Positions 36,172 through 47,150 are shown, counted from the stretch's first letter. The stretch: DNA of 64,000 nucleotides from Rhodovarius crocodyli (GCF_004005855.1 NZ_SACL01000007.1:186001-250000); one strand, 5' to 3'. Numbers and translations: made by a program. Notes: generated from the letters alone by a model not told the origin.

Positions 36172-36762
36172 TCATGCCTTGCGCAGATTGATCCAGAGCG
36201 TGCGCACCCGCTTCTTGCCGGTATTGGTGAAGCGGTGCGGGTGGGGCGAGGGGTAGGAGATCAGGTCGCCCGGGTTCAGCACATGGGTGCGGTCGTTCAC
36301 CACCACCTCCAGGCTGCCGTCCAGCACGACGCCGTATTCATAGCCCTCATGCCCGGCGGGGGTGGGGGCGTTGCTGGTGCCGGGCTCATACTCGTTCAGC
36401 GCCACCTCGACCCCGCGCAGGCGGTCCTGCTTCAGGATGCGGCGGCGCACGCCGGGCTCGGTCTCGATCACCTGCTGGCCGTCGGCGCGGGAGACGATGT
36501 CCTCCTCCGGCAGGGAGGAACGGTCCAGCAGCTCGCTCATCTGTGCGCCCAGCGCCGAGGCGATGACCACCAGCGTGCCGATCGAGGGGCCCGTCTTGCC
36601 GCGTTCCAGCAGCGACAGCATGGAGGGGCTGAGGCCGGTGCGCTCGGCCAGGCTCTGCAGGGTCAGGCCCTTCTCGGTGCGCAGGGCGCGGATGTTCTGC
36701 CCGATGGTGGACAGCACGCCGGCCGTCTTTTCCATCACACGCTGTTCGTCCAACTGCTCCAC
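36172..36762 (-). CDS. XRE-family regulator with C-terminal cupin sensor
   Basis: The roughly 196-residue regulator has an N-terminal helix-turn-helix (about 22-76: LQSLAERTGLSPSMLSLLERGKTGPS read in part). A cupin domain (about 115-196) contains the EGYEYGVVLDGSLEVVV and YPSPHPHRF motifs, expected to bind a small effector or metal. GTG 36762 is chosen because AGGGGG lies 6 bp upstream; ATG 36735 is possible. It sits between the hydroxylase operon and the divergent cupin-cyclase operon, so it probably controls both. Confidence 0.87.
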   Translation of the reverse strand: MEQLDEQRVMEKTAGVLSTIGQNIRALRTEKGLTLQSLAERTGLSPSMLSLLERGKTGPSIGTLVVIASALGAQMSELLDRSSLPEEDIVSRADGQQVIETEPGVRRRILKQDRLRGVEVALNEYEPGTSNAPTPAGHEGYEYGVVLDGSLEVVVNDRTHVLNPGDLISYPSPHPHRFTNTGKKRVRTLWINLRKA

Positions 36763-36896
36763 CGCGAACCCCCTGGAACTGGCCCGGCGAGAGGGCCGGG
36801 CTTCATGCAGGCTCAAGCGATGGCCTGCCTGGCTTCCATGCCACAGCGGCCCGGAAGTCGCCAGCGTGACGCGATCTTCGCGACTATGCGGAGCGA

Positions 36897-36936
36897 TTTC
36901 AATCAAACTAACGCCTTGCTTCAATGAAATTCAAAC
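36897..36936. promoter_or_regulatory. Phased TTCAA repeats in the divergent promoter region
   Basis: TTCAA occurs at 36898, 36920 and 36930, that is 22 and 10 bp apart, close to whole helical turns. The stretch is a locally AT-rich island in the 265-bp gap between the XRE-cupin regulator and the divergent cupin gene. It is a candidate operator for that regulator, by position only. Confidence 0.4.
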
Positions 36937-37027
36937 GATAGGCTTTCAGTGCTACTCAAGCGCCCCCAGGCCCCTGCCGGATGATGATGCCGGTAAGCCG
37001 CCCCGATTGGCAAAGGACAGGAATGGC

Positions 37028-37417
37028 ATGACAGGCAAGGCAGATGAGGTGCAGGTGATCACGCTGGATGCGAATTGCCCCGAACTGCCGCTTGTCGAGG
37101 CAGGCGGGCGCGCCGTCGCCCTGGTCTGGCCGGGCACGGGCGCCACGCTGCGCTCCATGCACCATTTCGCGCTGGAGGCAGGCGGGCGCACCGTGCAGCA
37201 GCGCCACCCCGGCGAGGCGGTCTATTTCGTGAAATCCGGCAGCGGCAGCGTGACCGACCCCGAGGCCGGAACCGACCCGCTCATCACCGGGTCCATGATC
37301 CTGGTCGAGCCCGGCACGGCCTATGTCTTCACCGCCGGCGAGGAAGGGATGGAGCTGCTGGGCGGCCCCGCCCCGCATGACCCCGCGCTGTATGCCCATC
37401 TGACCAAGGCGGCCTGA
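37028..37417 (+). CDS. Cupin domain protein, first of pair
   Basis: The 129-residue single cupin contains SMHHFALEAGGRTVQQRHPGEAVYFVKSGSGSV, with metal-ligand-type histidines and Glu in the first motif (near residues 46-70). LVEPGTAYVFTAGEEGMEL is the second motif. Function is unknown; small cupins in such clusters can be dioxygenases, isomerases or binding proteins. An AAAGGACAGGA ribosome site precedes the ATG. It is followed after 2 bp by a second cupin gene, then cyclase and CoxG-like genes, all apparently in one operon. Confidence 0.8.
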   Translation: MTGKADEVQVITLDANCPELPLVEAGGRAVALVWPGTGATLRSMHHFALEAGGRTVQQRHPGEAVYFVKSGSGSVTDPEAGTDPLITGSMILVEPGTAYVFTAGEEGMELLGGPAPHDPALYAHLTKAA

Positions 37418-37419
37418 CC

Positions 37420-37800
37420 ATGGCGATCAAGATCTTCCACCGCGACACCCCCAGCATGCGGCTGCCGCTCATCTCCAAGGATGCGCGTTTCGTGATCTGG
37501 CTGGGTGAGGGCGCCGAGACCGCCAACATGAACTACGTGCTCATGGAGCCCGGCGAGCAGAACGTGCCGCACATCCACGCCGAATCCGAGGACACGATCT
37601 TCGTCCTCGAAGGCGAGGGCACGGTGCGCGACCACGACCGCGGCACGGAGCTGCCCTTCCGCGCGGGCCAGGCCATCCATGTGCCGGTGGGCCGCAAGCA
37701 CGCCGTCTATGCCGACAAGGGCGTCAGCACGATCAGCGTCGGCGGGCCCTGCCCCGCCGATAAAGGCCTGCTGCGCGCCGCTGGCATTTTAAAGGATTGA
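37420..37800 (+). CDS. Cupin domain protein, second of pair
   Basis: The 126-residue cupin has a complete first motif, NVPHIHAESEDTIFVLEGEG (two His and Glu available as metal ligands), and a second motif, FRAGQAIHVPVGRKHAVYA, with the final histidine. It is therefore a better candidate for a metal-dependent enzyme than its neighbour. It sits between the first cupin and the cyclase-family gene with gaps of 2 and 4 bp. A role in the same aromatic or heterocyclic pathway is an inference from position. Confidence 0.84.
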   Translation: MAIKIFHRDTPSMRLPLISKDARFVIWLGEGAETANMNYVLMEPGEQNVPHIHAESEDTIFVLEGEGTVRDHDRGTELPFRAGQAIHVPVGRKHAVYADKGVSTISVGGPCPADKGLLRAAGILKD

Positions 37801-37804
37801 TCCG

Positions 37805-38659
37805 ATGAAAATCACCGACCTGACGCATCTGATGAACGTGCACACCCCCGGCTGGGTGGGGTATGCCGAGAACAAGATGTACTACGCGCAGAACCTGCAG
37901 ACGAAGCGCATCGTCGCCCAGCGCGTGGACATGGCGCTGCATTGCGGCACCCACATCGACGGCGCCATGCACGGCACCGACGGCATGGGTGACATGGCCA
38001 GCTACCCGATGGACTTCCTGGTCGGCCCCGGCGCCGTGGTGGATATCAGCCAGCACATGGACGACTGGGCGCTGATCACGCCCGAGATGCTGGAGAGCGC
38101 CCCGGTCGAGATCAAGGAAGGCGACATCCTGATCCTGCACACCGGCTGGCATCGGTACTGGGAAGGCCAGCCGCAGCAGGACCTGGTGCGCTACTTCTGC
38201 ATGCACCCCGGCCCCGGCATGGCCATGCTGGACTGGATGCTGAAGAAGAAGATCAAGTGGTTCGGCATGGACACCGGTTCCTGCGACCACTCCATGAACA
38301 CCTCCATCCGCTACATGCGCCCCGACCTCGCGGCGCAGTTCGAGAAGAAGGTGGGCATGAGCTGCTCGGAGTATTTCGGCACCTTCGAGTACAAGCACAA
38401 CAAGTCGGGCCGCATCGTGCGGGACGACGTGTTCCCCTTCCACTCCATCGCCTTCCAGGAAGGGCTGATCCATGCCGAGAACATCGGCGGCGACATCGAG
38501 ATGATGCTGAACAAGCGCTGCATCATCGGTGCCTTCCCCTGGCGGTATGAGGGGCTGGAAGCCTCGCCCTGCCGCATCCTGTGCATGGAAGACGCGGGCG
38601 AGAGCGTGGAGGCCGTGGGCGACGTGGCGAAGGCCATCTTCAACCGCTCCGGCCGCTAG
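37805..38659 (+). CDS. Cyclase-family hydrolase (PF04199; kynurenine formamidase/isatin hydrolase-like)
   Basis: The 284-residue metal-dependent hydrolase has the family motif HCGTHIDGAMH (H46, H50, D52, H56), which binds Mn or Zn in kynurenine formamidases and isatin hydrolases. KEGDILILHTGWHRYWEG and WFGMDTGSCDHS match later family blocks. Members open cyclic amides or lactams or cleave formamides. Next to molybdenum hydroxylases it suggests ring hydroxylation followed by hydrolytic ring opening. The substrate is unknown. Confidence 0.87.
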   Translation: MKITDLTHLMNVHTPGWVGYAENKMYYAQNLQTKRIVAQRVDMALHCGTHIDGAMHGTDGMGDMASYPMDFLVGPGAVVDISQHMDDWALITPEMLESAPVEIKEGDILILHTGWHRYWEGQPQQDLVRYFCMHPGPGMAMLDWMLKKKIKWFGMDTGSCDHSMNTSIRYMRPDLAAQFEKKVGMSCSEYFGTFEYKHNKSGRIVRDDVFPFHSIAFQEGLIHAENIGGDIEMMLNKRCIIGAFPWRYEGLEASPCRILCMEDAGESVEAVGDVAKAIFNRSGR

Positions 38660-38661
38660 GC

Positions 38662-39219
38662 ATGAAGGTCGAGCAGCGCTTCACCGTCGCGCGGCCGATC
38701 GGGGATGTCTGGGCCTTCTTCCACGACATCCCGGCCGTGGCGTCCTGCCTGCCCGGCGCCGAGATGACCGGGGAGAAATCCCCGGGCGTCTATACCGGCA
38801 AGGTTTCCCTCAAGCTCGGGCCGTTCGGCGCCAGCTTCGAGGGTGAGGCCGCCGTCGCCTTCGACGAGGCCGCCCGCACCGGCCATGTCGAGGGCAAGGG
38901 CGTGGACAAGCGCGGCGGCAGCCGCAGCAAGATGGTGGTGGATTTCGCGCTGACCGAACCCGCCCCCGGCAACACCGAGGTCGCGGTGGATGCCGACGTG
39001 ACACTCTCGGGCGCCATTGCCCAGTTCGGCCGCACCGGCATCATCCAGGAGACAGCCAACATCCTGGTGGGTGAGTTCGTGCGGAACCTGGAAGCGAAGC
39101 TGGCCCCGGCCGAGGCCGCGCCGCCGCCGGCCGCACCCGCGCCGGCCCAGGGCGTCAGCGTGATGCGGCTGGGGTGGATGGTGCTGAAAAGCTGGGTGGC
39201 GAGGCTGTTCGGCAGGTGA
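38662..39219 (+). CDS. CoxG-like SRPBCC family protein
   Basis: The 185-residue protein starts with a helix-grip fold (MKVEQRFTVARPIGDVWAFF, then CLPGAEMTG and GFxGxxSLKLGPFGASFEG-like strands) typical of the carbon monoxide dehydrogenase subunit G family. After about residue 150 comes an Ala/Pro linker and a hydrophobic C-terminal tail that may anchor it to the membrane. CoxG proteins recruit molybdenum hydroxylases to the membrane or the respiratory chain, consistent with the CoxLMS-type genes nearby. It is the last gene of the plus-strand operon. Confidence 0.88.
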   Translation: MKVEQRFTVARPIGDVWAFFHDIPAVASCLPGAEMTGEKSPGVYTGKVSLKLGPFGASFEGEAAVAFDEAARTGHVEGKGVDKRGGSRSKMVVDFALTEPAPGNTEVAVDADVTLSGAIAQFGRTGIIQETANILVGEFVRNLEAKLAPAEAAPPPAAPAPAQGVSVMRLGWMVLKSWVARLFGR

Positions 39220-39255
39220 GGGCGGTGACCGGGGGCATTGCCCCCTGAACCCCCA

Positions 39256-39472
39256 CCAAGGGGCTCTGCCCCTTGGATCCCCGCCAGGACCGTAGCGGCC
39301 CTGGACCCCGGGGAGTTGGCATCAAGCCTTTGAAGCATTGATTTTTATAATGAAACTGGCGCCCCACCTGCGAAGGTAAGGCGCCAAACTCTTATCAGGT
39401 CCAGGAGATATTATCTCCTGGCGGGGGTGCCGGGGGCAGAGCCCCTGGCCGGGTTCAGGGGCAAAGCCCCTG
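39256..39472. repeat. Modular structured repeat, copy 2 (inverted relative to copy 1)
   Basis: Read on the minus strand it repeats the module order of copy 1. Modules are a GGGGC-TTT-GCCCC hairpin (39456-39472 region), the CCAGGAGATA palindrome (39401-39421), the TGGCGCC hairpin (39357-39386), the AT-rich strand and an AGA-loop hairpin (39256-39276, 9-bp stem). An extra GC hairpin and about 25 bp are inserted in the flanks. The loop of the TGGCGCC hairpin differs from copy 1 but can still pair internally. It lies between the convergent coxG-like and gcvP genes. Confidence 0.85.
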
Positions 39473-39475
39473 CAT

Positions 39476-42352
<2,877 letters not shown>

Positions 42353-42372
42353 CACCATCCCTCCCGCTGAGA

Positions 42373-42744
42373 TCAGAGGCTGTCGACGAAGGCCTGGTAG
42401 CCAGCCTCGTCCAGCAGATCATCCGGCAGGCCGCCGGACAGTTCGACCTTGAAGAACCAGCCCTCGCCGGTCGGTTCGGCATTGATGGTGCCGGGGTTGT
42501 CCACCAGCGCGTCGTTCACCGCGACCACCTTGCCCGCGACCGGGGCATAGACGTCGGAAGCCGCCTTCACGCTCTCGACCACCGCGACCGCCTCGCCGGG
42601 GGTCACGTCACGGCCCACATCGGGCAGTTCCACGAACACCACGTCACCCAGCGCGGTCTGCGCGTGGTCGGTGATGCCGACGGTGGCGACGCCGCCCTCG
42701 ACGCGGATCCATTCGTGGTCCTTGGAAAACTTCATCTCGGCCAT
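42373..42744 (-). CDS. gcvH: Glycine cleavage system H protein
   Basis: The 123-residue lipoyl carrier shuttles the aminomethyl group between P, T and L proteins. The lipoylated lysine is K60 in [14 protein letters not shown]. The N-terminus [14 protein letters not shown] and the E/D-rich surface are typical. The start at 42744 follows AGGAGC. It is separated by 14 bp from gcvT and 20 bp from gcvP and is controlled by the riboswitch upstream of gcvT. Confidence 0.96.
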   Translation of the reverse strand: MAEMKFSKDHEWIRVEGGVATVGITDHAQTALGDVVFVELPDVGRDVTPGEAVAVVESVKAASDVYAPVAGKVVAVNDALVDNPGTINAEPTGEGWFFKVELSGGLPDDLLDEAGYQAFVDSL

Positions 42745-42758
42745 GGCTTGCTCCTGTC

Positions 42759-43859
42759 TCAGCGGGCGTAGCGGCGGGGGTGGAAAGGGGTGGGGGCGAC
42801 GCGGGCGGGAAGAAACTTCCCGCGCACCTGCAACTGCAGTGCGCTGCCATCATCGGCATGCTGGCGAACGACATAGCCCATTGCCACTGGGCCATTCACT
42901 GAAGGACCGAAGCCACCGGACGTAATTAGTCCAATGACTTCGCCATTAGGGGCGTGAATGGGCGTGTGAGAGCGGGCAGGCTGTCGTCCTTCAGGAAGGA
43001 TGCCGACGCGTAACCTCTTCGGCCCGTTATCCAGTTCGCCGCGAATGCGGTCAGCGCCTGGGAAATCCCAGGCCATCCGCCGGCGCTTACCCATGGACCA
43101 GACCAAATTTGCTTCGACCGGCGAAATGGCAGCATCGATGTCGTTGCCGTACAGGCACAGCCCGGCCTCCAGGCGCAGGCTGTCGCGCGCGCCGAGCCCG
43201 GCGGGCTGCACGCCGGGCAGGCCCAGCAGCGTCTTGGCGAAGGCCTCGGCTGCCTCGGCGGGGACCGAGATCTCCACCCCATCCTCACCGGTGTAGCCGC
43301 TGCGGGAGATAATGAGCGGCAGCCCCTGCCACACGCCTTCCCACACGCCCATGAAGGAAAGGGCCGCGATCTCGGGGATCAGCGTGGCGATGCCGGCCAC
43401 GGCCGCCGGCCCCTGCAGCGCGATCAGCGCGCGGTCGGGCAGGGGGCGCAGCGACACGCCGGCCGGCAGCACGCTTTCGATCAGCGGCAGGTCGATGTGC
43501 TTGCGGCTGGCATTCACCACCAGGAACAGCCGCCCGCCGGTATTGGCGACCATGAAATCATCCACGATGCCGCCATCGGCGTTCAGCAGCAGGCCATAGC
43601 GCTGGCGGCCCGGCTTCAGCGACTGCACGTCGGCCGGCGTCAGCTTCTCGAGCGCGGCGGCCGCCCCTTCGCCCACGAGTTCCGCCTGGCCCATGTGGGA
43701 GACATCGAACAGCCCGGCCTCGGCGCGGGTGTGCAGGTGTTCGGTCATGATGCCGGCGGGGTACTGCACGGGCATGGAATAGCCCGCGAAGGGCACCATC
43801 CGCCCGCCGAGTTCACCGTGAAGCTTCGCCAGGGGCGTTTCGAGCAAGGTATCGGTCAC
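42759..43859 (-). CDS. gcvT: Glycine cleavage system T protein (aminomethyltransferase)
   Basis: The 366-residue tetrahydrofolate-dependent aminomethyltransferase releases ammonia and makes methylene-THF. Landmarks are [46 protein letters not shown] (folate site) and [20 protein letters not shown]. The start is GTG at 43859 with GGAGG just upstream; the apparent ATG two bases further up is out of frame. A tandem glycine riboswitch precedes it. The long upstream open frame crosses the riboswitch and is rejected. Confidence 0.95.
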   Translation of the reverse strand: MTDTLLETPLAKLHGELGGRMVPFAGYSMPVQYPAGIMTEHLHTRAEAGLFDVSHMGQAELVGEGAAAALEKLTPADVQSLKPGRQRYGLLLNADGGIVDDFMVANTGGRLFLVVNASRKHIDLPLIESVLPAGVSLRPLPDRALIALQGPAAVAGIATLIPEIAALSFMGVWEGVWQGLPLIISRSGYTGEDGVEISVPAEAAEAFAKTLLGLPGVQPAGLGARDSLRLEAGLCLYGNDIDAAISPVEANLVWSMGKRRRMAWDFPGADRIRGELDNGPKRLRVGILPEGRQPARSHTPIHAPNGEVIGLITSGGFGPSVNGPVAMGYVVRQHADDGSALQLQVRGKFLPARVAPTPFHPRRYAR

Positions 43860-43900
43860 GCATCCTCCGGCCGCGAAGTGCGGCTGTTGGGTTTCGTGAC

Positions 43901-44095
43901 CCCCCTCTGTCCCGGTACCTGAGAGATTCGCGCAGGCTGTGCCCGCACTTACTCCTTCGGTGCCGGCTGCCTCTCGGCGCCGGGCTTTCCAGAGTTCCCT
44001 GCCCACGCGGCCCTTTTGCCTGAGCGGTTCCGGGGGCCGGTTGCGCCTTCGGCGGGGCGACTCGCGGGCCGCCCTCTCTCCCGCGTGGGATACGG
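43901..44095 (-). promoter_or_regulatory. Tandem glycine riboswitch upstream of gcvT
   Basis: Read on the minus strand, two gcvT-motif aptamers follow one another. The first has GGGAGAGAGGG..., CCGAAGGCGCAA and CGCTCAGGCAAAAGG. The short linker GGGAACTCTGGAAAG follows. The second has CACCGAAGGAGTAAG and GAATCTCTCAGGTACCGGG then ACAGAGGGG. These are the conserved glycine-pocket and linker elements of Rfam RF00504. Glycine binding normally turns the glycine cleavage operon on. The second aptamer ends about 40 bp before the GTG of gcvT. Confidence 0.95.
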
Positions 44096-44260
44096 GTGGG
44101 TTCCGCATACAGGGCGGGCGTTGGCGGTGCAATGGCCATGAACGGCGTGATGCATACAACCACGCACGCAAATCATTGCCCGATTCAACTCTATTCGTTA
44201 AACAAGTCTTAAATGTGAGACGTTCCGGGGTTGCAACTCCCGGTGGCGGGGGTGTTTTCC

Positions 44261-45070
44261 ATGATGCGTCAGGCGCTTGCCGTGCTGGGATTGGGCCTGC
44301 TGTTGGGCAGCGCCCTGGCGCGCCCCGCCGCCGCGCAATGGCCCCAGCCCGAGGGCGGCGGCCAGATCATCCTGCAGATGGCCCCCTATTGGGCCAACCA
44401 GGACGGCTTCGACAGCCGCGGCAACCGGGTGCCGGGCCGGGGTTCCGTCACGCGCCTCGATATCTCTCCTTATTGGGAGCACGGCCTGACGCAGCGCTGG
44501 ACGGTGGGCTTCGCACCGCGCCTGCAGGCCAGCTGGATGGACCAGGGCTCTGCCCGGCATGAGGGTTTCGGCCTGGCCGATGCCTCGATCTTCGCGCGCT
44601 ACACCGTGTATCGCGGCGACTTCAACGTGCTGGCGGTGCAGGGCACCGTGGTCACGCCGGGCGTGGGCGGGCGGCACAACACCTATATCGCCGATCCGCA
44701 CCCCAGCTTCGAGGCGCGGGTGCTGTACGGCCACAGCGTGGAGCTGCCGCGCGGCATGTCGGCCTTCGGCTCTGTCGCCGGCGCCTATCGCTTCCGCCCC
44801 GGCAGCGCGGCCGATGAGCTGCGCGCCGATGTCACGCTGGGTGTCCGCCCGCTGCCCGACTGGATGGTGATGGCGCAGTATTTCGGCACCTATGGCCTGC
44901 GCAACAACGGCCCCAACGGGCCGGATTACGCGATCCATCGCGCGCAGTTCTCGATCGTGCATGACCTGAACGCCCGGCACAGCATCCAGCTGGGCTATAT
45001 GCGTGAGCTCGCGGGACGCCGCGTCTCCCTCGGCCAGGCGGTGATGGCCGCCTGGTGGTACCGCTACTGA
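44261..45070 (+). CDS. Exported beta-barrel-like protein (outer-membrane protein candidate)
   Basis: The roughly 269-residue product starts with a Sec signal peptide (MMRQALAVLGLGLLLGSALA) cleaved near PAAAQ-W. The rest alternates polar and aromatic residues with many Tyr/Trp-rich strands. It ends in AWWYRY, an aromatic C-terminal residue as in outer-membrane barrels. No specific family is assigned; a transporter or porin-like role is possible. ATG 44261 and 44264 are equivalent starts. It is divergent from the gcv operon and precedes a 305-bp non-coding region. Confidence 0.75.
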   Translation: MMRQALAVLGLGLLLGSALARPAAAQWPQPEGGGQIILQMAPYWANQDGFDSRGNRVPGRGSVTRLDISPYWEHGLTQRWTVGFAPRLQASWMDQGSARHEGFGLADASIFARYTVYRGDFNVLAVQGTVVTPGVGGRHNTYIADPHPSFEARVLYGHSVELPRGMSAFGSVAGAYRFRPGSAADELRADVTLGVRPLPDWMVMAQYFGTYGLRNNGPNGPDYAIHRAQFSIVHDLNARHSIQLGYMRELAGRRVSLGQAVMAAWWYRY

Positions 45071-45074
45071 CGCG

Positions 45075-45300
45075 ATGACGGACGCCGGGGGGGTGCCCCG
45101 GTGCCGTATCGTCGAGGGAGGGAGGGAGGTTTCCCCGGAGGGTAGGTGCAGCCCGCGCGCCTTCGCCAGGAAGGTAGGAGGACGTCGGCGCGCGGGCGAC
45201 AGGCAGCCGGTAGTACGCTGCCATCCGGGGTTGGTAGGCCACGGGAGAGTGCCCTGTGGTGAGAACATCTCTACGCCCCCCACCGGTGGCTGTGTGCGTC
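45075..45300. ncRNA. Hairpin-rich non-coding region, candidate structured RNA
   Basis: The 305 bp between the barrel-like gene and the aldolase gene hold no convincing reading frame. They form a chain of stems: CCGGGG/CCCCGG (45085-45101); a perfect 11-bp GCCCGCGCGCC stem (45151-45161 with 45187-45197); GGCAGC/GCTGCC (45202-45222); and CCACGGG with CCCTGTGG (45239-45259). GGTAGG or GGTAGT occurs four times (45141, 45173, 45209, 45233), mostly in loops or between stems. The strand is undecided; no known riboswitch class was recognised. Confidence 0.5.
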
Positions 45301-45375
45301 CTAATGTGACGAAGCGTGAACCGCCTTTCGGCGCCCAATCTTGCGGTATCGCCGGGCCCGTGCAGGATGCGCCGC

Positions 45376-46161
45376 ATGGCACATGCATTCGAAGCCCCCG
45401 CACCCGCGCTGCTGCGCAACTCCGAGCTCGACAGCGCCGCGGTGCGCCAGGCGCGCATCGACCTCGCCGCCTGCTTCCGCATGGCCGCGAAGCTCGGCAT
45501 GCACGAAGGCATCTGCAACCATTTCTCGGCCATGGTGCCGGGGCGCGACGACCTGATGCTGGTCAACCCCTATGGCTACGCCTTCGCGGAGATGACGGCC
45601 TCCCGCCTGCTCATCACCGACCTGGAGGGCCGGGTGGTCGCGGGCCAGGGCGTGCCGGAGGCCACGGCCTTCTACATCCATGCCCGGCTGCACCTGAACA
45701 ACCCGCGCGCCAAGGCCGCCTTCCACACCCACATGCCCTACGCGACCTCTCTGGCGATGCTCGAGGGCCCGCCGCTGGTCTGGGCCGGGCAGACCGCGCT
45801 GAAGTTCTATGGCCGCACCGTGGTGGACGAGAACTACAACGGCCTGGCGCTGGACAATGCCGAGGGCGACCGCATCGCGGCCTCCATGGGTGACGCCGAT
45901 ATCGTGTTCATGAAGAACCACGGCGTGATGGTGGTGGGCCCTTCCGTCGCCGAGGCCTGGGACGACCTGTATTACCTGGAGCGCGCGGCGCAGGCCCAGT
46001 GCCTGGCCATGAGCACCGGCCGCCAGCTGAAGCCCGTGCCCGCCGAGCTGGCCCGCAAGACCTATGAGCAGATGCGTGAAGGCGACCGCGAGAGCGCGGC
46101 CCTGCATCTGGAGAGCATCAAGCGCCAGCTGATGGCCGAGGCGCCTGAATTCGCCGAGTAA
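45376..46161 (+). CDS. Class II aldolase/adducin domain protein
   Basis: The 261-residue AraD/FucA-fold enzyme has GICNHFSAMVPGRDD as the substrate-phosphate-type loop. The metal-binding histidines are in FHTHMPYATS and a later MKNHGVMVVG. Members cleave or epimerise sugar phosphates or decarboxylate hydroxy acids. Substrate is unknown. ATG 45376 with AGGA upstream is chosen; ATG 45367 is possible. It is followed after 28 bp by a Bug-type solute receptor, suggesting uptake and breakdown of the same organic acid or sugar acid. Confidence 0.85.
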   Translation: MAHAFEAPAPALLRNSELDSAAVRQARIDLAACFRMAAKLGMHEGICNHFSAMVPGRDDLMLVNPYGYAFAEMTASRLLITDLEGRVVAGQGVPEATAFYIHARLHLNNPRAKAAFHTHMPYATSLAMLEGPPLVWAGQTALKFYGRTVVDENYNGLALDNAEGDRIAASMGDADIVFMKNHGVMVVGPSVAEAWDDLYYLERAAQAQCLAMSTGRQLKPVPAELARKTYEQMREGDRESAALHLESIKRQLMAEAPEFAE

Positions 46162-46189
46162 ACATCCCCCGCCGGGGAGGGAGTGAATC

Positions 46190-47146
46190 ATGACCTGTGT
46201 GAGTCGCCGCCTGCTGGGCGGCGCTGTCCTGGCGCTCGCCGCGCCGGCCGTCCGCGCGCAGTCGCGGCCCGTCAGAATCGTCGTGCCCTACGCGCCCGGC
46301 GGTCAGTCGGACACCGTGGTGCGGCTGATCCAGCCCAAGATGAGCGAGGCCCTGGGCCAGACCATCGTGGTGGAGAACCGGCCGGGCGGCGGCGGCACCA
46401 TCGGGGCGTCGGCCGTCGTGGCCTCGCCGGCCGACGGCACGACGCTGCTGTTCGAGAGCTACGGCTTCATCACCCAGCCGCTGATCCAGACCAGCCTGAC
46501 CTATGACCACGAGCACGCCTTCATGGCGATCGGCCAGGCGGTGGAGCTGCCCTATGTGCTGGTGGTGAAGGCCGCTTTCCCGGCCAATGACCTCGCGGGC
46601 TACATCAATGAGGCCAAGCGGCAGAACGGCATTCCGTTCGGCTCGCCGGGCATCGGCTCCATCGGGCATCTGGCCGGCGCCCTGCTCGCGCATCGCGCGG
46701 GCGTGCAACTGGAACACATCCCCTATCGCGGCGGCACCGAGGCCGCGCGCGACATCGTGGGCGGCAATCTCGACAGCGCCATTTCCTCGGCCAATTCCCT
46801 GCGGCCGCTTGTGGTCGAGGGCAAGGCCAAGGGCATCGCGCTGACCAGCGGCACGCGCCGCGGCACGCTGTCCAACCTGCCGACCATCGCGGAATCGGGC
46901 TTCCCCGGCTTCGACTTCACCAGCTGGAACGGCATGTTCGCCCCGGCCGGCACCCCCGCCCCGGTGATCGCGCGGATGAACGAGGCCATGCGCGCCGCGA
47001 CCAGCGACCCCGGCGTGCGGGAACGCCTGGCGGCCAGCGGCAACGATCCGGTTTCCGGTTCCGCCGAGCAGTTCGCGGCCCTGGTGGCGCGCGACCGCGA
47101 GACGGTGCGCAACCTGGTGCGCGAGACGCGGCTGCAACTGCAATAG
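46190..47146 (+). CDS. Bug-family tripartite tricarboxylate transporter substrate receptor
   Basis: The 318-residue periplasmic protein has a signal peptide ending near PAVRAQ-S. It shows the Bug signatures RIVVPYAPGGQSDTVVR, VENRPGGGGTIGA and the LPTIAESGFPGFD segment. It binds carboxylated metabolites for TctAB-type transporters. No tctA or tctB gene is adjacent. A strong GGGGAGGGA ribosome site precedes the ATG. It is probably co-transcribed with the preceding class II aldolase. Confidence 0.92.
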   Translation: MTCVSRRLLGGAVLALAAPAVRAQSRPVRIVVPYAPGGQSDTVVRLIQPKMSEALGQTIVVENRPGGGGTIGASAVVASPADGTTLLFESYGFITQPLIQTSLTYDHEHAFMAIGQAVELPYVLVVKAAFPANDLAGYINEAKRQNGIPFGSPGIGSIGHLAGALLAHRAGVQLEHIPYRGGTEAARDIVGGNLDSAISSANSLRPLVVEGKAKGIALTSGTRRGTLSNLPTIAESGFPGFDFTSWNGMFAPAGTPAPVIARMNEAMRAATSDPGVRERLAASGNDPVSGSAEQFAALVARDRETVRNLVRETRLQLQ

Positions 47147-47150
47147 CACT

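Noticed and set aside
36763-36924. N-terminal extension of the XRE-cupin regulator to a TTG at 36924
   Set aside because: The start codon is weak, there is no ribosome site, the sequence is not domain-like, and it would cover the probable operator region.
43860-44171. N-terminal extension of gcvT upstream of GTG 43859
   Set aside because: It would translate through the tandem glycine riboswitch, which is the real content of this stretch.
45075-45300. Assignment of the hairpin-rich region to 6S RNA, RNase P, cobalamin or TPP riboswitch
   Set aside because: A GAGATGTTC-like string on the minus strand recalled 6S RNA, but the region folds as separate hairpins, not one rod. The conserved blocks of the other classes are absent.
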